DNA of 64,000 nt from positions 62,001 to 126,000 of the forward strand of contig NZ_CP115780.1 in assembly GCF_027913215.1 (NCBI RefSeq), read 5' to 3'. The notes under the pieces were generated by a model. The model was given only the letters and a program-made list of their open reading frames with translations, was not told the DNA's origin and ran no database searches. Position 1 is the stretch's first letter; the number at the start of each line of letters is the position of its first letter. Below are positions 25,548 to 33,422 of this stretch, one piece after another. The translations under genes were made by a program, and so were the position numbers. This DNA comes from Paracoccus aerodenitrificans. GTDB taxonomy: Bacteria; Pseudomonadota; Alphaproteobacteria; Rhodobacterales; Rhodobacteraceae.

Positions 25548-25886
25548 ATGGCGCACTATCTGGCCGAACTCTATTCCCCGAAACCCGCATGGCTGGCGCT
25601 CGACCAGAACGGTCGCCAGCAGTTTTTCGAGGCCATCGGCTCCGGCATGGGAGCGCTGTCAGCCCTTGGCGTGGAAGCGATCGCCTTGGGTGAGACAGAC
25701 GCCGCGATCCTTCATGCCCCGTCACAAAAATTCTTCGCGATCTGGCGTGCGCCCGACGCGGCGTCGATCACCGCCCTTGTGTCAGGCATCGCCGCTTCGG
25801 GATGGCATGACTATTTCGACACGATCAACGCAACCGGCCCCGGCGTCGATCTGGACGGCCATCTTGCGCAGCTCGCGGCACTGTAG
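25548..25886 (+). CDS. Conserved small protein of unknown function
   Basis: 112 residues, starting MAHYLAELYSPKPAWLALDQNGRQQF. AAAGGA lies about 9 bases upstream of the ATG. No membrane segment or signal peptide. The alternating strand and helix pattern (EAIALGETDAAILHAPSQKFFAIWRAPD) resembles a small ferredoxin-like alpha/beta domain. It follows the AlkD-like gene by 20 bases and is probably co-transcribed. The function is not recognised. Confidence 0.75.
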   Translation: MAHYLAELYSPKPAWLALDQNGRQQFFEAIGSGMGALSALGVEAIALGETDAAILHAPSQKFFAIWRAPDAASITALVSGIAASGWHDYFDTINATGPGVDLDGHLAQLAAL

Positions 25887-25950
25887 CCGTCGCCTGTCGC
25901 AAAAATCCAAAAACCCGCGACAACCGGCGCTACCGTCAAATTCGATGACC

Positions 25951-26166
25951 CTACTGGAGCCGTTCGGCAATCCATAGCTTGATTAGCGATTGCCGCGTCA
26001 CGCCCAAGTGCCGAGCCTGCTTGTCGAGGCCCTCGACGACCCACGCCGGAAAATCCACGTTCACGCGCTTGGGTTGGTCGTTCGGACGCCGCGCCTGGGA
26101 CCAGTCGATTGCATCGCTCACGTTCTCATCGGTGTCGAATTTCTTATCGAACTCAGTTGCCTTCAT
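25951..26166 (-). CDS. brnA: BrnA-type antitoxin
   Basis: 71 residues. An acidic N-terminal toxin-binding part (EFDKKFDTDENVSDAIDWSQARRPN) and a C-terminal ribbon-helix-helix (KRVNVDFPAWVVEGLDKQARHLGVTRQSLIKLWIAERL) match BrnA. It neutralises BrnT and represses the operon. The start lies inside the end of brnT (14-base overlap), as usual for brnTA. Confidence 0.9.
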   Translation of the reverse strand: MKATEFDKKFDTDENVSDAIDWSQARRPNDQPKRVNVDFPAWVVEGLDKQARHLGVTRQSLIKLWIAERLQ

Positions 26167-26416
26167 AGTAGCTGATCTCCTCTTTTCGGGCGCGGCGCAC
26201 CGAGATGATCCGCACCGCATTACCTCGCGGCGTCCAGACGGCTGCCCAGTGCTTGCCCTCGATCTTCCCAATCGAGATGAGCCGCGGTTCATCCTCGGTC
26301 TTGGCGGGCGCTTCGAGCATCCACGGGTCATCCCAAAGAGCCTGTGCCTGATCGAAGTCGATGCCATGCTTCGACAGATTCGAGGCACTTTTGGCGGGGT
26401 CATACTCAAAATCCAT
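26153..26416 (-). CDS. brnT: BrnT-type ribonuclease toxin
   Basis: 87 residues with the BrnT pattern: FEYDPAKSASNLSKHGIDFDQAQALWDDP near the start, then RLISIGKIEGKHWAAVWTPRGNAVRIISVRRARKEEISYYE. BrnT is a RelE-like RNase. The toxin gene precedes the antitoxin gene. Both genes are complete, so this module may help to keep the element in its host. Confidence 0.92.
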   Translation of the reverse strand: MDFEYDPAKSASNLSKHGIDFDQAQALWDDPWMLEAPAKTEDEPRLISIGKIEGKHWAAVWTPRGNAVRIISVRRARKEEISYYEGN

Positions 26417-26691
26417 GCGTAAATATGGTATAGTAATTATCCATTTTCAAGCATGGTTCTGCGTGATCACCGCCGCCAGCCCGACCCTCCGATATTCGGA
26501 GGTCTCCGGTCCGAGCTGGCTCCGCGCATCATTCCGACCGGCCCCCAAGTGGCAGGGGCTGGATAGTGCGCAGCCGCCCCTTGGGCGGCTTCCGGCGGGA
26601 GGTCCAGGAGGGGCTCTGATGATGGGTTGGGTAGCCCCTCCTGACGGCACTTGTGCCAGATTGATCCGGACAGGATCAGGAGGAATTGGCT

Positions 26692-27729
26692 ATGAAGGAA
26701 GTCTCGATCATCGGCGTTGACCTGGCGAAGCAGGTCTTTCAACTGCACGGAGCGACAGCGGAAGGCGAAGTCGTGTTTCGCAAGAAGCTGTCGCGCAAAC
26801 AGTTTCTTGCGTTCATGCAGAGGCACCCCGGATGTCTCGTTGCCATGGAAGCCTGCGCGACAGCTCATTATTGGGCGCGGACGTTGGCGCCGATCGGGCA
26901 CGAGGTGCGCCTGATCGCCCCGAAGTTCGTCAAGCCGTATTTGAAGAACCAGAAGAACGACATGGCGGATGCCGAGGCCATCGCGGAGGCGGCCAGTCGA
27001 CCGACCATGCGTTTCGTCGAGGTGAAGACACCGGAGCAGCAGGGTCTCGGCATGATCTTTCGGCTGCGTAATCTTCTGGTCGGGCAACGGACGCAGACAA
27101 TCAACGCCTTGCGCGGACATCTCGCCGAGTTCGGGCTCATCGCCGGCAAGGGGCGCGAGAACATCGACAAACTGCGGGCCGCTCTGGAACCGGGCCACGA
27201 TGGGACGAAAGACCTCCCTCCGGCCGTTCATCATATGGCACAGCTCTGCTTCGACCAGATTGATGACCTGTCCCGACGGATCGCCGAACTTGACGCACAG
27301 ATCGCGGCGGCGAGCAAGCGGTCGCCTTTCTCTGCCCGGCTGCAGAAGATGCCCGGGGTTGGCCCGGTTACGGCGATGGCATTGGCCGCTTTCGCCCCGC
27401 CTATGGAGACGTTCCGTCAGGGGCGTGATTTTTCGGCCTGGCTTGGCCTCGTTCCACGACAACATTCCAGCGGTGGCAAGCAACGGCTCGGTCGCACGAG
27501 CAAATCCGGGCAGCGGGATATCCGAAGATTGTTGATCATCGGTGCCATGGCAGTGATCTCCGGTGCCAAGATCAAGCCGCCTGCGGAAAACTCCTGGCTG
27601 GGGCGTATGCTGGCCCGCAAGCCCCGGATGCTTGCGGCCATCGCGTTGGCGAACAAGATGGCTCGCATGTTGTGGGCCATGATAACGAAGGATGAAGAGT
27701 TTCGAGGGGGACCGCTGATGGCAAACTGA
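26692..27729 (+). CDS. IS1111-group (IS110-family) DEDD transposase, element A
   Basis: 345 residues. The RuvC-like DEDD core is Asp10 (GVDLAKQVFQLHG), Glu53 (AMEACATAHYW), Asp90 and Asp93 (KNDMADAEAIAEA). The C-terminal Tnp20 domain has GVGPVTAMALAAF and the serine motif LGLVPRQHSSGGKQRLGRTSKSGQRDIRRLLIIGA. IS110-family enzymes recombine DNA under guidance of an element-encoded RNA. ATG 26692 has GGAGG 8 bases upstream. Confidence 0.93.
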   Translation: MKEVSIIGVDLAKQVFQLHGATAEGEVVFRKKLSRKQFLAFMQRHPGCLVAMEACATAHYWARTLAPIGHEVRLIAPKFVKPYLKNQKNDMADAEAIAEAASRPTMRFVEVKTPEQQGLGMIFRLRNLLVGQRTQTINALRGHLAEFGLIAGKGRENIDKLRAALEPGHDGTKDLPPAVHHMAQLCFDQIDDLSRRIAELDAQIAAASKRSPFSARLQKMPGVGPVTAMALAAFAPPMETFRQGRDFSAWLGLVPRQHSSGGKQRLGRTSKSGQRDIRRLLIIGAMAVISGAKIKPPAENSWLGRMLARKPRMLAAIALANKMARMLWAMITKDEEFRGGPLMAN

Positions 27730-27967
27730 TGAAGTCAGCAGCACCGCCTCGAAAATGCGGGAGAAGCTGAAGCTTGTATGAAACCGATCGACCAGATCGG
27801 GGTTGGGGAAATCAGGGTCACATGGAGAGCTCCGAGCTCGTTTTGATGTTTTGACCACAGCCCGCGGATCCCATACCGGCCAAGAGGCAGCACGCCTCGC
27901 GAAAAGGCCTGACACATGGACGCATTCGATCGTATCATGCCAGCCGAGGCGACAGCCCGCTAAAACC
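27730..27967 (+). ncRNA. Candidate bridge/seek RNA region of element A
   Basis: This 238-base non-coding tail lies between the transposase stop and the right subterminal repeat, the place where IS1111-group elements encode their guide RNA. It can form short hairpins (for example GAGCTC repeated at about 27829-27841). It is an expectation from the family; no fold or transcript was checked. Confidence 0.4.
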
Positions 27968-28053
27968 GGGGCTACCCACACATGATGTGACCGCCCCCCG
28001 ACGGCATCTCTGTGCCAAGGTGGGTCTGCGATGATCCACAAAGGAGGACGGTC

Positions 28054-29082
28054 ATGTCGGAGATTATCACGGTCGGGCTCGATCTGGCGAAGAATGTGTT
28101 CCAGGTGCATGGGGCGGACGCCGCAGGCGGTGCGGTGCTACGGAAGAAGCTGCGGCGCACGCAGGTGCTGGGGTTCTTTGAGGCTTTGCCGCCTTGCGTC
28201 GTGGCGATGGAAGCCTGTGGTGGTGCACATTACTGGGGTCGAGAGATTGGCAAGCTTGGACATGAGGTCCGGCTGATCCCTCCGGCCTACGTGAAGCCCT
28301 TCGTCAAACGGCAGAAGAATGACGCCGCCGACGCCGAGGCGATTTGCGAAGCTGCACAGCGTCCGACGATGCGCTTCGTGTCGGTGAAGAGCGAAGAGAC
28401 CCAAGGGGCGGCGATGGTGTTCCGCGTGCGCGAGTTACTGATCCGGCAGCGCACCCAGGCGATCAACGCCCTGCGCGGTCACCTTGCCGAGTTCGGGCAG
28501 GTTGTGCCGCAGGGCGCTGCCAATGCCTCGAAGCTGATCGCCATCGTCGAAGATCCAGAGAGCGGGTTGCCCGCCGAGGCGACAGCCACCCTGCAGGTTC
28601 TGATCGGATCCTTGGCGCACCTCGAGGCGCAGATCGGGAGGCTCGATGCCGAGATCTCACGCTGCGCCAAAGAGAACGAGGTCGCCCGACGGCTGATGAC
28701 GGTGCCGGGCATCGGCCCGCTGATCGCGACGGCCATCGCGACACTTGCGCCGCCTCCCGAGACCTTCCGGAAGGCCCGGGATTTTGCAGCCTGGCTCGGG
28801 TTGGTGCCCAGGCAACACTCGACCGGTGGCAAGCAGCGCCTCGGAGCGACGACGAAGATGGGCGAGCGGTCTCTCAGGCGGCTGCTGATCATTGGCGCCA
28901 ACAGCGTGATCATCAAGCGCCACGTCCATCGTGAAGCTCAACCCGGCACATGGCTGGGGAACATGCTGTCGCGCAAGCCGTCGATGCTGGTGCGTGTCGC
29001 GCTGGCGAACAAGATGGCGCGGATTGTCTGGGCTTTGATGGCCCGCGGTGGCGTATACCAGTCTCCGGCCGTGGCAGCGTAA
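28054..29082 (+). CDS. IS1111-group (IS110-family) DEDD transposase, element B
   Basis: 342 residues, clearly related to the element A enzyme but a different IS. DEDD residues Asp10 (GLDLAKNVFQVHG), Glu53 (AMEACGGAHYWG), Asp90 and Asp93 (KNDAADAEAICEA); C-terminal VPGIGPLIATAIATLAPPPETF and LGLVPRQHSTGGKQRLGATTKMGERSLRRLL. The start is preceded by AAAGGAGG. It has Thr116 where the inverted copy has Ile. Confidence 0.93.
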   Translation: MSEIITVGLDLAKNVFQVHGADAAGGAVLRKKLRRTQVLGFFEALPPCVVAMEACGGAHYWGREIGKLGHEVRLIPPAYVKPFVKRQKNDAADAEAICEAAQRPTMRFVSVKSEETQGAAMVFRVRELLIRQRTQAINALRGHLAEFGQVVPQGAANASKLIAIVEDPESGLPAEATATLQVLIGSLAHLEAQIGRLDAEISRCAKENEVARRLMTVPGIGPLIATAIATLAPPPETFRKARDFAAWLGLVPRQHSTGGKQRLGATTKMGERSLRRLLIIGANSVIIKRHVHREAQPGTWLGNMLSRKPSMLVRVALANKMARIVWALMARGGVYQSPAVAA

Positions 29083-29326
29083 GCAGCCGTCGGTCGCGAG
29101 GACGTCGGAGCGGAAGAGGGCAAGGAGCAGTTTGGCGCAACAGTCGTGAGACGGGATCGGGAGAACCAGTGTGCAACAGAGTGCCTTTGAGCACGCGGCT
29201 TTGATCTGGACCCGACCTTCGAACACCATACGGGCCCGCGGCATGACCAAGGCCGCATCAGAGGCCGGACACATGTCAGCACCCGGTGACGCGCGGAAAG
29301 CAGCTCTGAAATTACCCCTTGCGCAA
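29083..29326 (+). ncRNA. Candidate bridge/seek RNA region of element B
   Basis: 244 bases between the transposase stop and the right subterminal repeat, including the 16-bp palindrome at 29315-29330. By family rule the guide RNA of an IS1111 element is expected here. Unverified. Confidence 0.4.
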
Positions 29327-29398
29327 GGGGCGGTTACACATGTTGCACAAATCCCGTGTGGGATTCATCTCATGAATCCAGCGTGGTAGCTGGGATAC

Positions 29399-30331
29399 AT
29401 GAGCAGACCTACACCCCCGACCTACAGGACCAGGAACTGGCCAGCCTACAATGAAGCGCTCAAGCGCCGCGGCTCGCTGACGATCTGGTTCGATCCCGAG
29501 ATGAGCTGGGATGCCGCGCCGACAGGTAGGCGTGGCCGCCAGCAGACCTACAGCGATGCCGCCATCCAGACATGCCTTTCGATGAAGGTGCTGTTCGGCA
29601 TGGCGCTTCGGCAGACGACAGGCTTCGTCGAAAGCCTACTGCGGCTGGTCGGCCTCGACTGGGCGGTGCCCGACTTCAGCACCCTGTCCCGCCGCCAGAA
29701 GACCCTGGCCGTGAACATCCCGTATCGCTGCTCCAAGGGGCCGCTGCACCTGCTGATCGACAGCACGGGTATCAAAGTCGAGGGCGAAGGCGAGTGGCAC
29801 GCCCGCAAGCATGGTGGACCCAAACGGCGCGTCTGGCGCAAGATCCATCTCGGGATCGACGAGGAAACACTGGAGGTTCGCGCAGTCGAGGTCACAGGGA
29901 GCCATATCGGCGATGCACCGGTCTTACCCGACCTGCTCAACCAGATCCCAGCGTACGAGCAGATCAGCAGCGTCACTGCCGACGGTGCCTACGACACCCG
30001 CAAATGCCACGATGCAATCGCTGACCGCGGCGCCCGCGCTGTCATTCCGCCTCGCAAGAATGCCAAGCCGTGGAAGACCGTCACCGCCGGCGCGATCGCA
30101 CGAAACGAAGCGCTGCGGGCATCGAAATACCTCGGTCGTGCTCTCTGGCGACGATGGAGCGGATACCACCGCCGAAGCCGCGTCGAAACGAAGATGCACT
30201 GTGTGAAACTGCTGGGGCAGCGCCTCATGGCGCGGGACTTCGACCGACAGGTCGCGGAGCTTCAGGTCCGTATCGCCGTTCTGAACGGCTACACCGCGCT
30301 CGGCATCCCTGTCACAGAGCCCGTGGGATAA
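29399..30331 (+). CDS. IS5-family (IS903-like) DDE transposase
   Basis: 310 residues. N-terminal IS5 region (YRTRNWPAYNEALKRRGSLTIWFDPEMSWDA, with AIQTCLSMKVLFGMALRQTTGFVESLLRL) and DDE core: Asp in LLIDSTGIKVEGEGEWHARKHG, Asp in VTADGAYDTRKCHDAI, Glu in RRSRVETKMHCVKLLGQRLMARDFDRQVAELQVR. It is complete and lies in the core of the palindrome. It is the enzyme that originally moved the host IS. Confidence 0.93.
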   Translation: MSRPTPPTYRTRNWPAYNEALKRRGSLTIWFDPEMSWDAAPTGRRGRQQTYSDAAIQTCLSMKVLFGMALRQTTGFVESLLRLVGLDWAVPDFSTLSRRQKTLAVNIPYRCSKGPLHLLIDSTGIKVEGEGEWHARKHGGPKRRVWRKIHLGIDEETLEVRAVEVTGSHIGDAPVLPDLLNQIPAYEQISSVTADGAYDTRKCHDAIADRGARAVIPPRKNAKPWKTVTAGAIARNEALRASKYLGRALWRRWSGYHRRSRVETKMHCVKLLGQRLMARDFDRQVAELQVRIAVLNGYTALGIPVTEPVG

Positions 30332-30394
30332 GTCTGTCCGGGGAAAGGGGAACCCCGGCCATCAGCCGATTTGTGCAACATGTGTAACCGCCCC

Positions 30395-30638
30395 TTGCGC
30401 AAGGGGTAATTTCAGAGCTGCTTTCCGCGCGTCACCGGGTGCTGACATGTGTCCGGCCTCTGATGCGGCCTTGGTCATGCCGCGGGCCCGTATGGTGTTC
30501 GAAGGTCGGGTCCAGATCAAAGCCGCGTGCTCAAAGGCACTCTGTTGCACACTGGTTCTCCCGATCCCGTCTCACGACTGTTGCGCCAAACTGCTCCTTG
30601 CCCTCTTCCGCTCCGACGTCCTCGCGACCGACGGCTGC
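30395..30638 (-). ncRNA. Candidate bridge/seek RNA region of element B, right copy
   Basis: Mirror of 29083-29326, downstream of the inverted transposase gene. Same reasoning, unverified. Confidence 0.38.
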
Positions 30639-31667
30639 TTACGCTGCCACGGCCGGAGACTGGTATACGCCACCGCGGGCCATCAAAGCCCAGACAATCC
30701 GCGCCATCTTGTTCGCCAGCGCGACACGCACCAGCATCGACGGCTTGCGCGACAGCATGTTCCCCAGCCATGTGCCGGGTTGAGCTTCACGATGGACGTG
30801 GCGCTTGATGATCACGCTGTTGGCGCCAATGATCAGCAGCCGCCTGAGAGACCGCTCGCCCATCTTCGTCGTCGCTCCGAGGCGCTGCTTGCCACCGGTC
30901 GAGTGTTGCCTGGGCACCAACCCGAGCCAGGCTGCAAAATCCCGGGCCTTCCGGAAGGTCTCGGGAGGCGGCGCAAGTGTCGCGATAGCCGTCGCGATCA
31001 GCGGGCCGATGCCCGGCACCGTCATCAGCCGTCGGGCGACCTCGTTCTCTTTGGCGCAGCGTGAGATCTCGGCATCGAGCCTCCCGATCTGCGCCTCGAG
31101 GTGCGCCAAGGATCCGATCAGAACCTGCAGGGTGGCTGTCGCCTCGGCGGGCAACCCGCTCTCTGGATCCTCGACGATGGCGATCAGCTTCGAGGCATTG
31201 GCAGCGCCCTGCGGCACAACCTGCCCGAACTCGGCAAGGTGACCGCGCAGGGCGTTGATCGCCTGGGTGCGCTGCCGGATCAGTAACTCGCGCACGCGGA
31301 ACACCATCGCCGCCCCTTGGATCTCTTCGCTCTTCACCGACACGAAGCGCATCGTCGGACGCTGTGCAGCTTCGCAAATCGCCTCGGCGTCGGCGGCGTC
31401 ATTCTTCTGCCGTTTGACGAAGGGCTTCACGTAGGCCGGAGGGATCAGCCGGACCTCATGTCCAAGCTTGCCAATCTCTCGACCCCAGTAATGTGCACCA
31501 CCACAGGCTTCCATCGCCACGACGCAAGGCGGCAAAGCCTCAAAGAACCCCAGCACCTGCGTGCGCCGCAGCTTCTTCCGTAGCACCGCACCGCCTGCGG
31601 CGTCCGCCCCATGCACCTGGAACACATTCTTCGCCAGATCGAGCCCGACCGTGATAATCTCCGACAT
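30639..31667 (-). CDS. IS1111-group DEDD transposase, element B right copy
   Basis: 342 residues, identical to the left copy except Ile116 for Thr116; the other base changes I noticed are silent. All DEDD residues and the STGGK serine motif are intact, so both copies could be active. Confidence 0.93.
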   Translation of the reverse strand: MSEIITVGLDLAKNVFQVHGADAAGGAVLRKKLRRTQVLGFFEALPPCVVAMEACGGAHYWGREIGKLGHEVRLIPPAYVKPFVKRQKNDAADAEAICEAAQRPTMRFVSVKSEEIQGAAMVFRVRELLIRQRTQAINALRGHLAEFGQVVPQGAANASKLIAIVEDPESGLPAEATATLQVLIGSLAHLEAQIGRLDAEISRCAKENEVARRLMTVPGIGPLIATAIATLAPPPETFRKARDFAAWLGLVPRQHSTGGKQRLGATTKMGERSLRRLLIIGANSVIIKRHVHREAQPGTWLGNMLSRKPSMLVRVALANKMARIVWALMARGGVYQSPAVAA

Positions 31668-31753
31668 GACCGTCCTCCTTTGTGGATCATCGCAGACCCA
31701 CCTTGGCACAGAGATGCCGTCGGGGGGCGGTCACATCATGTGTGGGTAGCCCC

Positions 31754-31991
31754 GGTTTTAGCGGGCTGTCGCCTCGGCTGGCATGATACGATCGAATGCG
31801 TCCATGTGTCAGGCCTTTTCGCGAGGCGCGCTGCCTCTTGGCCGGTATGGGATCCGCGGGCTGTGGTCAAAACATCAAAACGAGCTCGGAGCTCTCCATG
31901 TGACCCTGATTTCCCCAACCCCGATCTGGTCGATCGGTTTCATACAAGCTTCAGCTTCTCCCGCATTTTCGAGGCGGTGCTGCTGACTTCA
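31754..31991 (-). ncRNA. Candidate bridge/seek RNA region of element A, right copy
   Basis: Mirror of 27730-27967. One base change relative to the left copy was seen in this tail (about 31832, matching 27889). Unverified. Confidence 0.38.
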
Positions 31992-33029
31992 TCAGTTTGC
32001 CATCAGCGGTCCCCCTCGAAACTCTTCATCCTTCGTTATCATGGCCCACAACATGCGAGCCATCTTGTTCGCCAACGCGATGGCCGCAAGCATCCGGGGC
32101 TTGCGGGCCAGCATACGCCCCAGCCAGGAGTTTTCCGCAGGCGGCTTGATCTTGGCACCGGAGATCACTGCCATGGCACCGATGATCAACAATCTTCGGA
32201 TATCCCGCTGCCCGGATTTGCTCGTGCGACCGAGCCGTTGCTTGCCACCGCTGGAATGTTGTCGTGGAACGAGGCCAAGCCAGGCCGAAAAATCACGCCC
32301 CTGACGGAACGTCTCCATAGGCGGGGCGAAAGCGGCCAATGCCATCGCCGTAACCGGGCCAACCCCGGGCATCTTCTGCAGCCGGGCAGAGAAAGGCGAC
32401 CGCTTGCTCGCCGCCGCGATCTGTGCGTCAAGTTCGGCGATCCGTCGGGACAGGTCATCAATCTGGTCGAAGCAGAGCTGTGCCATATGATGAACGGCCG
32501 GAGGGAGGTCTTTCGTCCCATCGTGGCCCGGTTCCAGAGCGGCCCGCAGTTTGTCGATGTTCTCGCGCCCCTTGCCGGCGATGAGCCCGAACTCGGCGAG
32601 ATGTCCGCGCAAGGCGTTGATTGTCTGCGTCCGTTGCCCGACCAGAAGATTACGCAGCCGAAAGATCATGCCGAGACCCTGCTGCTCCGGTGTCTTCACC
32701 TCGACGAAACGCATGGTCGGTCGACTGGCCGCCTCCGCGATGGCCTCGGCATCCGCCATGTCGTTCTTCTGGTTCTTCAAATACGGCTTGACGAACTTCG
32801 GGGCGATCAGGCGCACCTCGTGCCCGATCGGCGCCAACGTCCGCGCCCAATAATGAGCTGTCGCGCAGGCTTCCATGGCAACGAGACATCCGGGGTGCCT
32901 CTGCATGAACGCAAGAAACTGTTTGCGCGACAGCTTCTTGCGAAACACGACTTCGCCTTCCGCTGTCGCTCCGTGCAGTTGAAAGACCTGCTTCGCCAGG
33001 TCAACGCCGATGATCGAGACTTCCTTCAT
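31992..33029 (-). CDS. IS1111-group DEDD transposase, element A right copy
   Basis: 345 residues, identical in protein sequence to the left copy at 26692-27729. DEDD and SSGGK motifs are intact. Confidence 0.93.
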   Translation of the reverse strand: MKEVSIIGVDLAKQVFQLHGATAEGEVVFRKKLSRKQFLAFMQRHPGCLVAMEACATAHYWARTLAPIGHEVRLIAPKFVKPYLKNQKNDMADAEAIAEAASRPTMRFVEVKTPEQQGLGMIFRLRNLLVGQRTQTINALRGHLAEFGLIAGKGRENIDKLRAALEPGHDGTKDLPPAVHHMAQLCFDQIDDLSRRIAELDAQIAAASKRSPFSARLQKMPGVGPVTAMALAAFAPPMETFRQGRDFSAWLGLVPRQHSSGGKQRLGRTSKSGQRDIRRLLIIGAMAVISGAKIKPPAENSWLGRMLARKPRMLAAIALANKMARMLWAMITKDEEFRGGPLMAN

Positions 33030-33422
33030 AGCCAATTCCTCCTGATCCTGTCCGGATCAATCTGGCACAAGTGCCGTCAGGAGGGGCTACCCAACCCATC
33101 ATCAGAGCCTCATCCAGGAGGCATTCGGACATTGCCATCCGGGAATTGACTGCGCACTTGCGGCGATCACGGTGGATTCAGAGCGCGCACACCCCGTCAG
33201 GCGTGCCGCGACCACGAAGGTCCGGCCTCCTCACGTAACGCATGACGGGAGCGGTCCGGCCTATGAACCGCCCCCTCCACGATCCTTCACCTGATCGGAC
33301 CCGTCTCGAAATCAGGATTTGAAGGACAATGACATGAAACCTACAGGGATTATCACTTCCGCCGTGCTTGTCGGCGTGGCATCGGCGGCGCTCGCCCATA
33401 GCGGCGCGACCGGTATCGTGAA

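Larger units (their letters stand above)
26619..27984 (+). mobile_element. IS1111-group element A, left copy
   Basis: About 1366 bp. Subterminal inverted repeats of 11 bp, TGGGTAGCCCC (26628-26638) and GGGGCTACCCA (27968-27978), are set a few bases in from the ends, the signature of the IS1111 group. It holds one transposase gene and a 255-bp non-coding tail. Ends are placed by the split IS5 repeat on the left and by element B on the right; they may be off by a few bases. Confidence 0.82.
27985..29342 (+). mobile_element. IS1111-group element B, left copy
   Basis: About 1358 bp directly abutting element A. Subterminal repeats TGACCGCCCC (27988-27997) and GGGGCGGTTA (29327-29336) differ at one base. 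A perfect palindrome, CCCCTTGCGCAAGGGG, lies at the right end (29315-29330). The right end splits the IS5 terminal repeat before TTGCACAAATC. One transposase gene. Confidence 0.8.
26612..29353 (+). repeat. Left arm of 2742-bp near-perfect inverted repeat
   Basis: This segment is repeated inverted at 30368-33109. Both arms are 2742 bp with no length difference; mirror positions add up to 59721. I found a handful of single-base differences only. Each arm contains two IS1111-group elements in head-to-tail order. Confidence 0.92.
30379..31736 (-). mobile_element. IS1111-group element B, right copy (inverted)
   Basis: Mirror image of 27985-29342 at the opposite end of the IS5 core. The same subterminal repeats and 16-bp palindrome (30391-30406) are present. 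It splits the right IS5 terminal repeat at the same base as the left copy. Confidence 0.8.
31737..33102 (-). mobile_element. IS1111-group element A, right copy (inverted)
   Basis: Mirror image of 26619-27984, with the same 11-bp subterminal repeats. Its outer end abuts CAGAGCC (33103-33109), the last seven bases of the split IS5 right repeat. Confidence 0.82.
26612..33109 (+). mobile_element. IS5/IS903-type element with both terminal repeats interrupted by IS1111-group pairs
   Basis: The outer 7 bases GGCTCTG (26612-26618) and the inner TTGCACAAATC (29343-29353) together make GGCTCTGTTGCACAAATC, a classical 18-bp IS903-like end. The right end has the mirror image (30378-30368 and 33109-33103). 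Removing the four inserted elements leaves 7 + 1036 + 7 = 1050 bp, the usual size of this IS group. A 9-bp direct repeat TCCAGGAGG flanks the structure (26603-26611 and 33113-33121), though the right copy is offset by three bases (TCA). Nested IS structure, not a composite transposon. Confidence 0.82.
30368..33109 (-). repeat. Right arm of 2742-bp near-perfect inverted repeat
   Basis: Inverted copy of 26612-29353, around the 1014-bp IS5 core (29354-30367). Identity ends sharply at both arm borders, at the IS5 terminal-repeat positions. Confidence 0.92.

Noticed and set aside
26420..26611. Possible remnant of another IS just left of the palindrome
   Set aside because: Short similarity between the two flanks (GCGG..GATCACG) is too weak and no IS end or transposase residue could be recognised.
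26467..28110. Long minus-strand frame across element A and its mirror at 31611-33149
   Set aside because: It is antisense to the transposase genes, crosses element borders and shows no domain; a shadow of GC-rich coding.
26612..33109. Palindrome as an assembly artefact
   Set aside because: Arms differ by several bases, one of them changing an amino acid, and their ends coincide exactly with a split IS5 terminal repeat, which an artefact would not produce.
26612..33109. Composite transposon carrying cargo between IS copies
   Set aside because: The central part is only an IS transposase gene; there is no cargo, and the inner ends are the remains of IS5 repeats.
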